Positions 1-12,300 of a stretch of DNA of 64,000 bases are shown here, in pieces. The translations under genes and the position numbers were made by a program. Positions within the stretch are counted from its first letter, which is position 1. The number at the start of each line of letters is the position of its first letter. Source of the stretch: Bolinopsis microptera (taxonomy: Eukaryota > Ctenophora > Tentaculata > Lobata > Bolinopsidae); assembly GCF_026151205.1 (NCBI RefSeq), contig NC_087080.1, forward strand, positions 1,187,268-1,251,267, in the 5' to 3' direction. Below the pieces are notes generated by a model. The model did not search any database and was not told the origin of the DNA. It saw only the letters and a program-made list of their open reading frames with translations.

Positions 1-127
1 GTATCAATTTAACAATTTATCATCACTGTATTTTTTAGTAGTTACTGGGCAGATCGTAAATTTCATAATGTGAAACAACTCAGACTACCACCTAAATGCT
101 TAAAATTGAAAGCAAAATGACTGGAAT

Positions 128-315
128 AATAAGGAATAATAATGAACTAAGGCAAATATCTAACTGAAATTTTAGTGGAAAATCGTTCATTTTTCGAAGA
201 ATTTGTGTGCCCAAATTTTCGGTCGCCCAAATGAGTTCAAATTTTCTGCCCAAATTTTTCGGGCTCAAATAAATTGTGCTCAATATAATGGCACACAAAT
301 GTTTGGGAACTAAGG
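128..315. mobile_element. Right end of a TA-flanked DNA element (copy 1)
   Basis: About 188 bp are nearly identical to 34168-34360, the right end of the nested element at 33418-34360. It carries repeated AAATTTGGGC-type subterminal motifs and ends in GGGAACTAAGG followed by TA. The rest of the copy would lie to the left, but bases 1-127 do not match the other copy, so its interior differs or is lost. The antisense reading frame across it is not a gene. Confidence 0.7.
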
Positions 316-722
316 TATACAATACATCGCTGTGACAACTGACAGGCGACTTCTCCAAGTGTATTATTTTGTTCTTACCATGGGAACATGACATTTTGCT
401 AATTCGTGGTCTTAAACACTATTTCAGAGTACATGTACAAAGACGTTATCACTTTTTTGAATCTTGTCAATATCAAATATGCAATTATCAAAAACAAAAA
501 AACAGTGAAAAAAAAAAACCTTGAAACTGTTGAAATTCATACAAATCTAACTCAAAAAAGAATACTAAACTCTAACTCTAAGTAAGATTATTAAACTCTA
601 ACTCTATAAAGTTTTTTTTTTTTTTTGGAAAACAAATAGAATAATATATAACAATATAATTTACAACAATGTATATCGACCAGATTTGAATCATCAATTA
701 ATTGAGTCCATAGGACTCATAA

Positions 723-1646
723 TTAGCTAAGCTTTGATACAAAGCATGCGAATTCAAAGTCGCTTTCACAACTTTTGTCAACTGAATTGACAGAAGATCT
801 GGTTCCTCTTATACACAGGAGAACCAGCTTCCTGATAATAAATGAAAGTTTACATCTTAAAAAATTTACAACATCTGAATAATTTTGTTGAGTTTTATAT
901 GCTATTTTCTCACACAATAATCTAAAGAATGTTCTCGCTTCTGGCCCGCTGCCACCCGTGACAGAGTACACCAGAGGACAGAAACTCCCATGTTCTACAT
1001 TCAGAATTCTCTCGTTGTATAACCTCCGCTTCTGAGTCTCAGCTCTCTCGTATATTTTTTCTGTTGATGATGAGAGATAAGACTCAGAATTGGGATTGAG
1101 AAACTTTATGTCGAAATAGGAGTTCTGTCCCGGACGATAGAATCCCCTGGCACGGACGTCAGGGTGGGCATTGTCTCCTGTTAGTGTGGTACTTGTTGAG
1201 AAAGTCTCCCCGTCTAAAGTCTGTAGGTGGGGCTCACATTCTACGTCTTTGCAAACAGTTGATAGTTGTTTGGCTATGAAATCCCTAACTGAGTTGTGGC
1301 GGATGATGATGTAGCCTCCTCTTGGACAGTTTAGAGCATGGTTGATGTCCATTTTGGCCCCACAAACACAGGATTGAGGTAATCGTGGAAGGTCTTTGTT
1401 ATATCGAAGAAGTAGACTATCCCTGAATTCCCCTTTGTTCAATGTGAACCGATAAGACTTAAGAGGTAGGACAGTCAACCAACTTGAGCTTCCTTTTTCT
1501 CTTGCCTGATTAATTGCACGTGTAGATCTATCACTGCTTTCATTGCAGATTAACGTGTATTCTAATTCATGCTTTTTTGCCCTCACTTTTAGAATTTCTT
1601 TCAGCGACTCGGAATCATGATCTATATCCGTTTCAATTCCGGCCAT
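723..1646 (-). CDS. LINE restriction-like endonuclease domain (C-terminal part of same ORF)
   Basis: This is the C-terminal part of the LINE ORF; the ATG at 1646 is internal, and the frame extends upstream to 1663 where the MITE interrupts it. It has a CCHC-like knuckle (CVC, seven residues, H, three, C), an RHN motif after the knuckle, PD followed by 15 residues and D (HPDVRARGF...FDIK), then a K/R-rich stretch with Y and E. This order (CCHC, RHN, PD-D, K-Y) is that of the restriction-like endonuclease which nicks the target in R2/R4/CRE-type LINEs. It ends at a stop at 723, about 100 bp before the poly(A) tail. Confidence 0.85.
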   Translation of the reverse strand: MAGIETDIDHDSESLKEILKVRAKKHELEYTLICNESSDRSTRAINQAREKGSSSWLTVLPLKSYRFTLNKGEFRDSLLLRYNKDLPRLPQSCVCGAKMDINHALNCPRGGYIIIRHNSVRDFIAKQLSTVCKDVECEPHLQTLDGETFSTSTTLTGDNAHPDVRARGFYRPGQNSYFDIKFLNPNSESYLSSSTEKIYERAETQKRRLYNERILNVEHGSFCPLVYSVTGGSGPEARTFFRLLCEKIAYKTQQNYSDVVNFLRCKLSFIIRKLVLLCIRGTRSSVNSVDKSCESDFEFACFVSKLS

Positions 1647-1665
1647 GGCTTTTACTAAGGACTTA

Positions 1666-2246
1666 CCTTACAAGACATTTTTGTGGCGGACCAATGTGCG
1701 ACGACCGAAATTTGGGCGGTCCGAAAATATGGCGAAATTGAACAAAAACCGTCACATTTCGGACGTCACAGAAAATAAGGGTATTTTTCATCATTTTGTT
1801 TTCTGACACAAAGGAAATTCAAAATTTTCTAAAAATCGGTAAAATCATGTTGAAACAAAATGAAACTTATAAATCGATTTCGTCATCTTCCTCTAAGGGG
1901 TCCGGCTCGAATCTTTCAGTTTCAATTATTGAGTTTGGTATTTGATTGTTTATCTTGACTTAGTCTATATAAGACGTTTATGTTAGCACATAAATGTAAT
2001 TTATTGTAAATTTAAAACGTATAACTTGACATTAAATTCATCATGGAATATTGTGTTTATTTGTCCCACCATCATATCGCTAACTTTTCAAGAACAAAAT
2101 GAATCGACGAAGCCACAATTATTGGAATAAGCTAAAAATAATGCGACGGATTCTATTACGACGACCGAAATTTTGGCGGTCCGAAAATATGGCGAAATTT
2201 CGGGAAAACCGTCGCATTTCGTACGTTATAAAAATGTCTTGTAAGG
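1666..2246. mobile_element. 581-bp MITE with TA target duplication, inserted in LINE ORF
   Basis: The 17-bp terminal inverted repeats CCTTACAAGACATTTTT are perfect and extend imperfectly, flanked by TA at 1664-1665 and 2247-2248. A subterminal motif (CGACGACCGAAATTT, then GGCGGTCCGAAAATATGG) occurs near both ends in the same orientation, at 1697 and 2159. There is no transposase. The TA duplication suggests mobilisation by a Tc1/mariner or pogo-type transposase. The insertion splits the LINE ORF but excision would restore the frame. Confidence 0.88.
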
Positions 2247-4212
2247 TAGTCACTTCCATGGATGTTTTATACTCCTCTGATGCCAACTTTGATAAAACTG
2301 GTATGCCTAGTCCCCCACATCGTACGGGTAGCGCAACCGTTCTTCTCTCTAATGGTGTAATAGGGCATCCAAATAAAGCCGGTATGAGTTTCTCATCGAT
2401 AAGCATGTCAAGAGGTTGCAAGTATTGATCTAGACCTTCAATTGTTCTCATGAAGTATGTCATTTTGTGCCTAACTCCATGAGTGAATGCTGCATATGCT
2501 GCTTGTGGATGGGATTGACCAAAATCAGATAATTTGTTGATCATTTTGGTCCATTCTTCAACTAAATTATTGATGTAAAGTCGTTTATATTCCTGTGACC
2601 CAATAACCGCTCCAAGATGTCTCTGTCCAGTTATTTTTATCTCGATCCCGCTTTCTCCAAATATTTCCATAGCCCTCTCCATGCTCGATGGATGTTTTAT
2701 TATCAAACATGATTTGCTGGGGTTGACATGATATCCATATTTAATTCCCTCTGCCACTATCATATCCCACCAGGTTTTGAGATGTATCAGTGTTCCAACA
2801 GATGACGCGTCGTCGGCCAGCCAGACTTGCATAACTTTCCTTAGCTCTTTAAGTTTCTGTAAAATTGGAAGTGTTGCGAGTGCAAATAGGGGCATTGCCA
2901 GATTGTCACCCTGGGTAGTGCCTTCTGCCGATGGTATTTCAGTCCCACAGACAAACAAGCGACTTGGAGCTCGGTACATATTGATGGCAATTGGTGCAAA
3001 TTCAGGACATTGCCGCTGGATGTTATGCAGCATCACCATTCGATTAACAGCATTGAAAGCATTTGTCGCATCAACCAATATACACGCTTCAGCTGATTCC
3101 ACTTGGAATTGCTGTCTAATGAAATGGACTGCTGCTTCGGTACCAGATTTTAGCCCTGTGCAGACTTGTGATGGTCCTGCTGTTTCCTGAAAATCCATCT
3201 TAAGTGCCCAAGCGATAGCCTTTCCCACTATTCTTCTTACAGTTTCGCCAATACCAATTGGTCTAACACCCGGGCATTTGTTGAGCGGTATTAAACGGCA
3301 GTTGACATATGAATCAATGATTGATGGATCGATGTATTCAGATGCCAACGAACGTGCAAATTTGGCTAGCTCATCACGTAAATCTTGCCCCTCTCCTTTG
3401 AATCTCTTGTGCAGCAGAAGATACTTAAAGAAATCTGCATCAGTGGTGGACGGACCTGCTGCACCGTTGGTCATCTTTGCCGCTCGGCCAATCATATTTC
3501 CATCTATTAAGTCGAAATATGATGAGTCTAGCTTCATTATTGGGCCGTATAGAAGTGTTTCATCTCTGATTCCAGTCGGTATTGGGTGTTTCTTTTTTAA
3601 CTGCGTCATTATTTCTTCCGATAAGGGTAGCACACCGTTATTGTTGTCATCACACAAAATTCTGACAGCTGCCGTAACTTTACCCTCAAACATTTTGTTA
3701 GCGAAAGAGCGAGCTAAATCTTGTGTTTTCTTCCTTGAACTATTTTGCAGCCTTTTTTGGACGTTCTTTCCCATTTTTAGTAGTTCTACAATATCCCCAT
3801 TTTCCCATAACCCCAATCTTTTCGCCAATAATTGTTTGTGATCAGCTCTTTTACTCTTTGCCGACGGTTTCTGGAGCAATAATGCTGGGAGAATATTAAA
3901 CGTTTTCAATGCGATGCATCTATACTTTGTTTTGGCATTAAAATGCTGGAGCCAACTGGATAACAACTTTACAAATTTTTTTCCCACTGCACATGTGGGA
4001 ACCTCGAATAAATTCTTTCTCCAGTGTACGATTTCTTCGTAGACTGTGTTTATGTGTTCACAAAAGCTGATTAGTTCAGGATCACACGGCTCCTCGTGAT
4101 CAGGTTTCGGCAAATCTGCTTCTATTTGTTTAATGACGATGGACGTGGCGGTTGTAGCGTATGAAAAAGTAAACTCACTAGACTGATCAGCACATTGCTC
4201 TTCATTTTTCAT
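2119..4212 (-). CDS. LINE reverse transcriptase region of ORF
   Basis: The N-terminal and RT part of the LINE ORF, starting at MKNEE (4212). RT core signs are VDATNAFNAVNR (motif A aspartate), EGTTQGDNLAMP (motif B) and WLADDASS (catalytic ADD of motif C, with A in place of the usual Y/F). Downstream thumb-like sequence runs to about residue 655. The genuine LINE frame ends at 2249; the last 40-odd codons of the open frame (2119-2248) are read from the inserted MITE. If the MITE and one TA copy are removed, the frame continues directly into the endonuclease at 1663. The motifs resemble a LINE family frequent in cnidarians and molluscs; clade assignment (R2/R4/Hero/NeSL-like) is not certain. 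Confidence 0.9.
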   Translation of the reverse strand: MKNEEQCADQSSEFTFSYATTATSIVIKQIEADLPKPDHEEPCDPELISFCEHINTVYEEIVHWRKNLFEVPTCAVGKKFVKLLSSWLQHFNAKTKYRCIALKTFNILPALLLQKPSAKSKRADHKQLLAKRLGLWENGDIVELLKMGKNVQKRLQNSSRKKTQDLARSFANKMFEGKVTAAVRILCDDNNNGVLPLSEEIMTQLKKKHPIPTGIRDETLLYGPIMKLDSSYFDLIDGNMIGRAAKMTNGAAGPSTTDADFFKYLLLHKRFKGEGQDLRDELAKFARSLASEYIDPSIIDSYVNCRLIPLNKCPGVRPIGIGETVRRIVGKAIAWALKMDFQETAGPSQVCTGLKSGTEAAVHFIRQQFQVESAEACILVDATNAFNAVNRMVMLHNIQRQCPEFAPIAINMYRAPSRLFVCGTEIPSAEGTTQGDNLAMPLFALATLPILQKLKELRKVMQVWLADDASSVGTLIHLKTWWDMIVAEGIKYGYHVNPSKSCLIIKHPSSMERAMEIFGESGIEIKITGQRHLGAVIGSQEYKRLYINNLVEEWTKMINKLSDFGQSHPQAAYAAFTHGVRHKMTYFMRTIEGLDQYLQPLDMLIDEKLIPALFGCPITPLERRTVALPVRCGGLGIPVLSKLASEEYKTSMEVTTLQDIFITYEMRRFSRNFAIFSDRQNFGRRNRIRRIIFSLFQ

Positions 4213-4383
4213 TGACTCTCAAATATCTTTAAAGTTAAACAAAATCACAACGAGACAAGTATTAAAAGAACGATATACACTATTTGCGAATAAATGAGTT
4301 TTGAAACGATTTTTGAGATAACTAAAATAGCGGTAGACTTTAAATCGAATTTGGCAGTTCTTTTACTGTATAACTCTATAAAG

Positions 4384-7300
4384 TAAGATTATCGAACTCT
4401 AACTCTAAGTAAGATTAGTTTGGGTGCTCCTTTATAAACTCACTAGTTTGGTGCTCCACTTGCTGTTCGAAAACCACATTTTACCACATGAGGTGCACCG
4501 GTAGGTGTAGTTAGGCTGAAACAGTTACCATAGTCACAAATAATTACCATAGTTACCACTAATTATCATTATAGTTACCACTAATTACCATAGTTACCAC
4601 TATAAATTACCATAAATACCACTAGTTTGGATGAAACAGCTACAGGCTGGAATTTTAAAACGGTAAAAACCGTACTTATATTCAGTTGAAATCTAATGCA
4701 TGTATAATGTCAGTTAAATGATGAAGCGATTATGTAATCTCGATTCCATCTAACCTGGCTCCTGTTTGCCATGTACACCCTACACGATAACATTTTTTAA
4801 AAAAGAAAGTGAAGATGGATACATTTATTCCTAATTCTGATAATTAATAAGTAATTGTAACGAATTTTCATCGGACTTCTTGTCTAAGTTTTCAATGAAT
4901 AACTGCAAAAAAGCACCGTGATTTCGTAGTTCTAGAAGATATTACAAAATCAGCTGCCGTAATTATTATAAGTAATTAGTTAAGTTAAATTGTTATTAAA
5001 TACAGATTGTAAACTAACCTTGACCATATTAAAGTGTTGTCCAGATATCAAACCACGATTTCAGACTGCTGGAAATCTATACTAAAGTTTCTAATAGTAA
5101 TGAGACAATAAAGATGGAAAAAACGATCCAATTGTTCAATAACCGATAAAAACGATACAATTGTTCAATAACCGATACAATTGTTCAATAACCGATAAAA
5201 ACGATACAATTGTTTAATAAGTACCGACCACAACTGCATTGCCCGGATATGAGAGGATACGATTATATCGTTAAATGGTAAGTAACTGCTAACCACGCCG
5301 GAATAAAGACATCAGACTACAAAAAAACAGGGGATGACTAGGCAGATAACGGATATTTAAGTGAGATAAGTTGAGTTCCAGCAAGATGAGAGGAACTTGC
5401 AGCCATACTAATAGCAACTCAGTAATGGTTGGCTGTAAAGTTAGCAGTGTTAACGTTATCACACCACAAATACCTACAAATTACACAGCTAGTGTGCAAG
5501 TAGTCGGAATTGTGGGGGACTCTCTTGGTCAAAAGGGAAACATGTAAAATATTTGGCAGGTGTTTTTATAAGGTTTCTAACTTAGAAAGAAAATGAGATT
5601 CTGTCAGACCGTCATTAAAAGGTCTAAAGTGAGGCCAGGAACATGGCTCAACCTACAGAAGTGGCAACACACTGGGTTATCGTGCAGATTAATGTCCTTA
5701 AATGGTCTGAAACAATATCGCGGGAATTGGGCAACCCATGCTACACGTTGTCAAGGCAACCCATAGAACTGAGGCTTTATTCTACGCCGACCCGAAAACG
5801 CGTGCTGTTAATTGTAATGGTATTAGTTAATTGTTAATTCTTTTTCACTGGTATTTTCATTGGAAGTCTTCCAATTAACACTAACGTGAGTCTTACGTGT
5901 TCTAATTGAGTTATTGCAACTTAAATTTATAATTTTTGCAGGTGACTGATAGATCATAGAAACTATTGTGAAATGTGAAAAAAATGTGGCAAATAGACGG
6001 TCATTTTTATTTAATTTGTAAACTGACATAACCGAAACAACGTCAACAAACAGTATATAAATATAACTTCGACAGAATTGGGCTGGATTTCAACTAGCCC
6101 AATTTTTGTTTGAATTCCAGGCAGTTACAGGCAGTAAACATGCACACATAGTGTTTGTAGCAATGAATCTTCCCTAAAGGGTAAATAAGTTCTCATGTTG
6201 ATGTTCACTTTCACATTATTTCGAGTATTAGTTGATAGATGGAGGCCGAAGGGGCCAGGGGGGAGGGAGGGGCACAACGACCAATTTATACTACGATTAA
6301 ACATGGCGACTATCCTGTATCCTGTACCGGACATTTCCAGCACTCTTTAAACTCAACAACAGTTCTGACAGACGAATAAGATCCGAGAAGAGACTAAATG
6401 GATACAGTAGAACCTCTATACACCAGGCATAGCTAGACATGGCTGGTTTTGGTATGTGGTGGCTTCTTTCTATTGGCAAGAACATTCCTGGAACTCTTGG
6501 AAGCAGCGTCCCACTCTTCCAGAAACCTCTACCCGTCTGTCTCGACTAAGAGTCCAGCTAGATTAACGCTGGAAATTGCACGGCAGTGTCTAACCGGGCA
6601 ATTTGCTTTGTTCTAAGTTGGTAATTACAGCAGGGAAACCGTGGAAGATGACCTCTGACATTCCTAGATACGAAAGAGACATTAAAAAAAAGAAATGAGC
6701 AATGTAAGAACTTAGAACAGGTATGGTTTACAGTAATCCAAACACATCTACTACGAGTAGTAGTATTGGTCAGTGACCCCCCTTCCGGAAGGATGGAATA
6801 AAGTTTTGACAGGTCAACTTAGAAACTCACATCGAAATAGCAAATGGCGACGAAAGCAATGTCAACCGTGACATAGCAGTGAAGCCGATTAGTAACTGCC
6901 ACTAATACCTGTGTGTGAAGTACGGAATGTATCAAACTTTCAACGCAACTGTATACAGATTACAGTGCCAGTCTAGTTAGTAATAGTTTCAACTCTCTCA
7001 AAGGGAGCCTCATACACAGAGGTAAGGAGGTAATCGAGTACGATAACACTTAACTAACGTGTGTACCAATACAATTGAACTCGGCCGGAACAACTAATGA
7101 ACAATGTGGGATATTGAAACAAGTTCCAGGTCATTATTGGTTCCGATCTGACTCTATCACTAGTGTTGAACACCTATAAGCTCCTATAATTGGATCCAAT
7201 TACACGCGATACACTATACTAAGTAGCTTCAATTGATCAGCTCTTAATTGGGCTACAATCCTTGAGAGGCCTATAATTACCCAATTTTAAATGAACGATA

Positions 7301-8419
7301 TCTCATTCTACAGAATGTTGAGAGAGTAAACAGAATGCTTCCCGGAATCAGCACAATGAAGGGAACAAGATGCTGTTGGAATTTCAATTATTCATCTTCC
7401 ACCCGTAGTACCTATTAGTGTTCGTACTCGTAGTGCCAGTACTTCAAGTACAATGTGGTTGTGAATAATGTTGGCATCTGAATTTCACATTCACTTCAAT
7501 ACTTCATTTCAACAAACAACATACTGTATCAAGTAAGTTACACACTACTAGTGACATATACCAGGTATGTGGACAGGTATGAGGTGCAGATCATTGTTGA
7601 CTACTGAGCCAGTGAGCACTAAGCAGGACAAACTGTTACTCAATGTTAGGGAGACTTACATATTTCACAGCAGTTTCCTTTTCAGAGTTTCAGTTTATAT
7701 TTAGAAACTAACCATACTATCTTTTAGATTTATGTCACAATATGATGGCTCCGGCTAGAAGATCGTAGTTTCATTGCTTTTGAAGTAGCTATCAGTTTGC
7801 CGGTCAATGTTGGGTATAATACTCTTGTTAGTCACTGTTACTCACTGTTACTCACTGTTAGGGAGATATATCGGACTATTTAGCGTCTAGCTCGTATCCT
7901 AAACGAGAGATAGCAGAACTAAACGGTACAATTTAATGAGTTACTTAGTTACTACTCTGTATAAGTAGATGACGTTATTTTGTAGGCTTATAAACGTCAT
8001 TTAGGCTGGTGACCAAGTATTTCAGGAACAGTAACTATTACTAAGTAACAGTTACTAAGTAACAGTTACTGAGTAACATTGTCGGGTAAATGTTGTCTAA
8101 CCCTTTTTAGAATTAAAATGGTTTCAAATTGAAATGTATTATGTAATGAAATCCGTACTAATTTAACCTAAATCTGATTTTTAATCTAATCTAGTAATAA
8201 GCACCAAAAAGGTATAATGATGACTGAATCTTTGAGTCGAAGTAGCACTAATTTATTTTCCAAAGATAACAACTACAAGTACGCTGACTAGAGAGAAAGC
8301 AGTAACCATAGTAACCATATAAAAACTTTCAGTTTCACCTCAGTAGAGAGTCCTCTTAGTCTTACCGACCGCAGAGTTTTGGGTCCTTTGAAGTGAGAAA
8401 TGTGACTTAAGTTTCAAGT
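4384..8419. other. Intergenic region without recognisable gene
   Basis: Four kilobases of AT-rich DNA with no open frame that looks coding and no exon I can recognise. It holds short degenerate repeats: ACCATAGTTACCACTAATT-like units (about 4521-4625), a 29-bp unit around ACAATTGTTCAATAACCGAT (5121-5221), and CAGTTACTAAGTAA units near 8040-8070. Confidence 0.5.
5121..5221. repeat. Short tandem repeat, about 29-bp unit
   Basis: Three to four imperfect copies of ACAATTGTTCAATAACCGAT plus a linker AAAAACGAT. Confidence 0.75.
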
Positions 8420-8706
8420 AATCAGGTATGTAGTCAGGTATGTAGTCAGGTATGTAATCAGGTATGTAATCATGTATGTAGTCAGGTATGTAATCACGCT
8501 CCCACTAAATCGCTCGCCCAAATCTTAAGAAAATTTTTGTGAAAAGGCGTATTTTTGGACGCTGATTCCGAATCACCCCCCATGCCATGTTTTGTGTTAA
8601 ACCGTTGTTCGGCTTAAGTCACGTGATAATTTTTGGGCGAGCGAATTAGTAAGAGCCATGTAATCAGGTATGTAATCAGGTATGTAATCAGGTATGTAAT
8701 CAGGTA
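8420..8706. repeat. 12-bp minisatellite (AGGTATGTAATC), split by a MITE
   Basis: Units AGGTATGTAATC or AGGTATGTAGTC run from 8420 to 8497 and resume at 8657-8706. The interruption is the foldback element at 8498-8656. Confidence 0.85.
8498..8656. mobile_element. 159-bp foldback MITE
   Basis: The ends are inverted repeats, GCTCYYACTAAWTCGCTCGC followed by CCAAA, so the element folds back on itself. It contains a 28-bp core (GGACGCTGATTCC then RAATCACCCCC) shared with the MITE at 16081-16429, so the two are related. It sits inside a minisatellite, which hides its target duplication. Confidence 0.75.
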
Positions 8707-9303
8707 TGGATTTGAGAGCAGCAGAGATGAGAGAATGGCGGGAGGAGGATTATATCGTATTTCGGGATAAGATAATTTAATTTTAGGGTTCATCCGAAAG
8801 ACTCTTCAGTAATTTAAGTGTAAAGGGTCCTGCTAAGATGCTCAAAATGGAAATAAAAAATCACAAAACTAAACTTGAGTAATGGTATCCTACGTAATGG
8901 TATTATAAGTAGTTAACAAGGTATAACATATTACTAAGTATACATACTAATATTATAATACGTTTTACTCCTGACGATGACATCACCACACTTTACATCA
9001 CGTCCTAAAATAACGAAACTTATTTAATTCAACAGAATTAACTATCCCTGAGCACTTATTTAACTTACAAAACACTTATTTAACTTATAAAACACTTATT
9101 TAATTCAACAGATGACCGAATTAACTCCCCCTGGTCTTGAGCAGCTCCATTAAAACGTGTAGGATATACGATTATGAAGACGATCATATTATATATATAA
9201 TATATCTCCGGCGACAGTATTACAGAATAAACGCCGTTTATCTCATGGAAATATGCAGTTAAGAAATCCTTCGCATTATAGAAAGTTTCCGGGCTAAGGC
9301 ACC
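8707..9303. other. Intergenic spacer
   Basis: AT-rich, with a short direct repeat (AACACTTATTTAACTTA) at about 9050-9110 and a TA-rich stretch near 9190. No gene seen. Confidence 0.4.
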
Positions 9304-12300
9304 TGCAGTAACTACTTAGTAACTAGTACTCACTGCTCACGCTAACTCATGGTAAATTACGTGGAAGTTTGATAATTTATTAACGACTAGTCGAACGATT
9401 AGATACGCCGTGCTAGGCTTATTGATAACAAGTAGTAGTCTCAATCGACCCTGGACCATTCAGCCTGGTTGTAATGGCTAGGTCAAACACTAAGGGATAA
9501 TACACTTAGTTGTGGTTGATGTCTGGTCGGAGTCGGGGTATGTCTAGTTGATGTCTGCTACTTTTGTTGGAAGAGCCGGTCCGTGCAAGGGTTCCCCCGA
9601 AACTTAACTTGGTGTTATTAAATACTCGAGGCATAATTACGGATAAGTATTGTGAATAATTATTCCAGTTAAAGTTAGTGAATAGTTAATGAAGAACGGT
9701 GCCCATGTTGTCGACATCACGTGATGCCCATATAAGGAGTGTGACGACATCACACGTCATGCTTTATTCAGTAAACAAGTTTGGTTCCTTGGAATAAAGA
9801 GATATGACGGTTTACTTTGAGATTACGCTTAGTCCACTTAACACGCTGAACTCTGAGCGAACAAACCCACAAGTATAAAATATACCAGCCAGGAGTTGTT
9901 CTTCATCACGTGATGCCCATATAAGGAGTTGTTCTTCGACAGATACAGTAGGATCCGCAGGTAGTTGGACCAACCGTTTTATTGTATAGTCTAGTCGTAT
10001 TATGTGTATCATTTCACTGGAAATGGTATTACAATGATGATGGCGGCAGAATGAAACGAACCACTTTTAACCGAAATAGGTTTAGTATACCTCATACCAT
10101 ACACCTGATGGAACCCGGTTAACATAAATTGTAAGCTCAGAGTCAACAGTTCATTTTTAAAGCAATACTATTAGGGGTCGTTCACATATATCAGTTGACG
10201 GCGCAGCAGGGTATTTTGGTTCAAGACTTTAAAGAATCGCAAAATTAGCCGTATTATTCCTCCAAACTTACGACTTAGATGGACTGAGATTAGCCCTTAA
10301 AATACAGCTTACACTTTTTACCTTATGATTGGGTCGTTATTCTAAACAAAATTTGTCAAGAAGTGTGGCTCACCGGTCACTTAACGTCACTTAGAGCTCA
10401 ATTATAGCGACCAAGGTCTGCGACTGGCTGCAACAGGTGCATATGATCTGTGACACGAGATATCCTTGTGTTTGGCATGTACTAACTCTAATTGGGTATT
10501 TCGTCACAAGTCATGCGACTCGATACTTATACATAAAACCAACACAATGCGCAGTTTAAAGACTTTCGGTTTCATTTTAAAAAGCATCCACTTTGACAAA
10601 GCATAACTCGCCGTCAACCCCCCCCCCCCCCCCCCCCTTGCAGCTTCTCGGCTATCTCATCATGCAGTAAATACTTAGTAACTAGTACTCAATGCTCACG
10701 CTAACTCATGGTAAATTACGTGGAAGTTTGATAATTTATTAACGACTAGTCGAACGATTAGATACGCCGTGCTAGGCTTATTGATAACAAGTAGTAGTCT
10801 CAATCGACCCTGGACCATTCAGCCTGGTTGTAATGGCTAGGTCAAACACTAAGGGATAATACACTTAGTTGTGGTTGATGTCTGGTCGGAGTCGGGGTAT
10901 GTCTAGTTGATGTCTGCTACTTTTGTTGGAAGAGCCGGTCCGTGCAAGGGTTCCCCCGAAACTTAACTTGGTGTTATTAAATACTTGAGGCATAATTACG
11001 GATAAGTATTGTGAATAATTATTCCAGTTAAAGTTAGTGAATAGTTAATGAAGAACGGTGCCCATGTTGTCGACATCACGTGATGCCCATATAAGGAGTG
11101 TGACGACATCACACGTCATGCTTTATTCAGTAAACAAGTTTGGTTCCTTGGAATAAAGAGATATGACGGTTTACTTTGAGATTACGCTTAGTCCACTTAA
11201 CACGCTGAACTCTGAGCGAACAAACCCACAAGTATAAAATATACCAGCCAGGAGTTGTTCTTCATCACGTGATGCCCATATAAGGAGTTGTTCTTCGACA
11301 GATACAGTAGGATCCGCAGGTAGTTGGACCAACCGTTTTATTGTATAGTCTAGTCGTATTATGTGTATCATTTCACTGGAAATGGTATTACAATGATGAT
11401 GGCGGCAGAATGAAACGAACCACTTTTAACCGAAATAGGTTTAGTATACCTCATACCATACACCTGATGGAACCCGGTTAACATAAATTGTAAGCTCAGA
11501 GTCAACAGTTCATTTTTAAAGCAATACTATTAGGGGTCGTTCACATATATCAGTTGACGGCGCAGCAGGGTATTTTGGTTCAAGACTTTAAAGAATCGCA
11601 AAATTAGCCGTATTATTCCTCCAAACTTACGACTTAGATGGACTGAGATTAGCCCTTAAAATACAGCTTACACTTTTTACCTTATGATTGGGTCGTTATT
11701 CTAAACAAAATTTGTCAAGAAGTGTGGCTCACCGGTCACTTAACGTCACTTAGAGCTCAATTATAGCGACCAAGGTCTGCGACTGGCTGCAACAGGTGCA
11801 TATGATCTGTGACACGAGATATCCTTGTGTTTGGCATGTACTAACTCTAATTGGGTATTTCGTCACAAGTCATGCGACTCGATACTTATACATAAAACCA
11901 ACACAATGCGCAGTTTAAAGACTTTCGGTTTCATTTTAAAAAGCATCCACTTTGACAAAGCATAACTCGCCGTCAACCCCCCCCCCCCCCCCCCCCCCTT
12001 GCAGCTTCTCGGCTATCTCATCATGCAGTAAATACTTAGTAACTAGTACTCAATGCTCACGCTAACTCATGGTAAATTACGTGGAAGTTTGATAATTTAT
12101 TAACGACTAGTCGAACGATTAGATACGCCGTGCTAGGCTTATTGATAACAAGTAGTAGTCTCAATCGACCCTGGACCATTCAGCCTGGTTGTAATGGCTA
12201 GGTCAAACACTAAGGGATAATACACTTAGTTGTGGTTGATGTCTGGTCGGAGTCGGGGTATGTCTAGTTGATGTCTGCTACTTTTGTTGGAAGAGCCGGT

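Larger units (their letters stand above)
612..4370 (-). mobile_element. Full-length RLE-type LINE retrotransposon with nested MITE
   Basis: A non-LTR retrotransposon on the minus strand. The 13-bp direct repeat TAACTCTATAAAG occurs at 599-611 and 4371-4383. Next to the first copy is a run of T at 612-626, which is the poly(A) tail on the element strand. Between them lie a short 5' leader (4213-4370), one ORF for reverse transcriptase plus a C-terminal restriction-like endonuclease, and a 3' UTR of about 100 bp. Without the 581-bp MITE the element is about 3.2 kb. Both flanks lie in a short repeat (AACTCTAACTCTAAGTAAGATT), so the target itself was repetitive. The lack of internal stops apart from the MITE suggests recent activity. 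Confidence 0.92.

Noticed and set aside
92-394. 100-codon minus-strand frame
   Set aside because: It spans the end of a DNA element; the matching frame at 34194-34418 has the same repeat origin.
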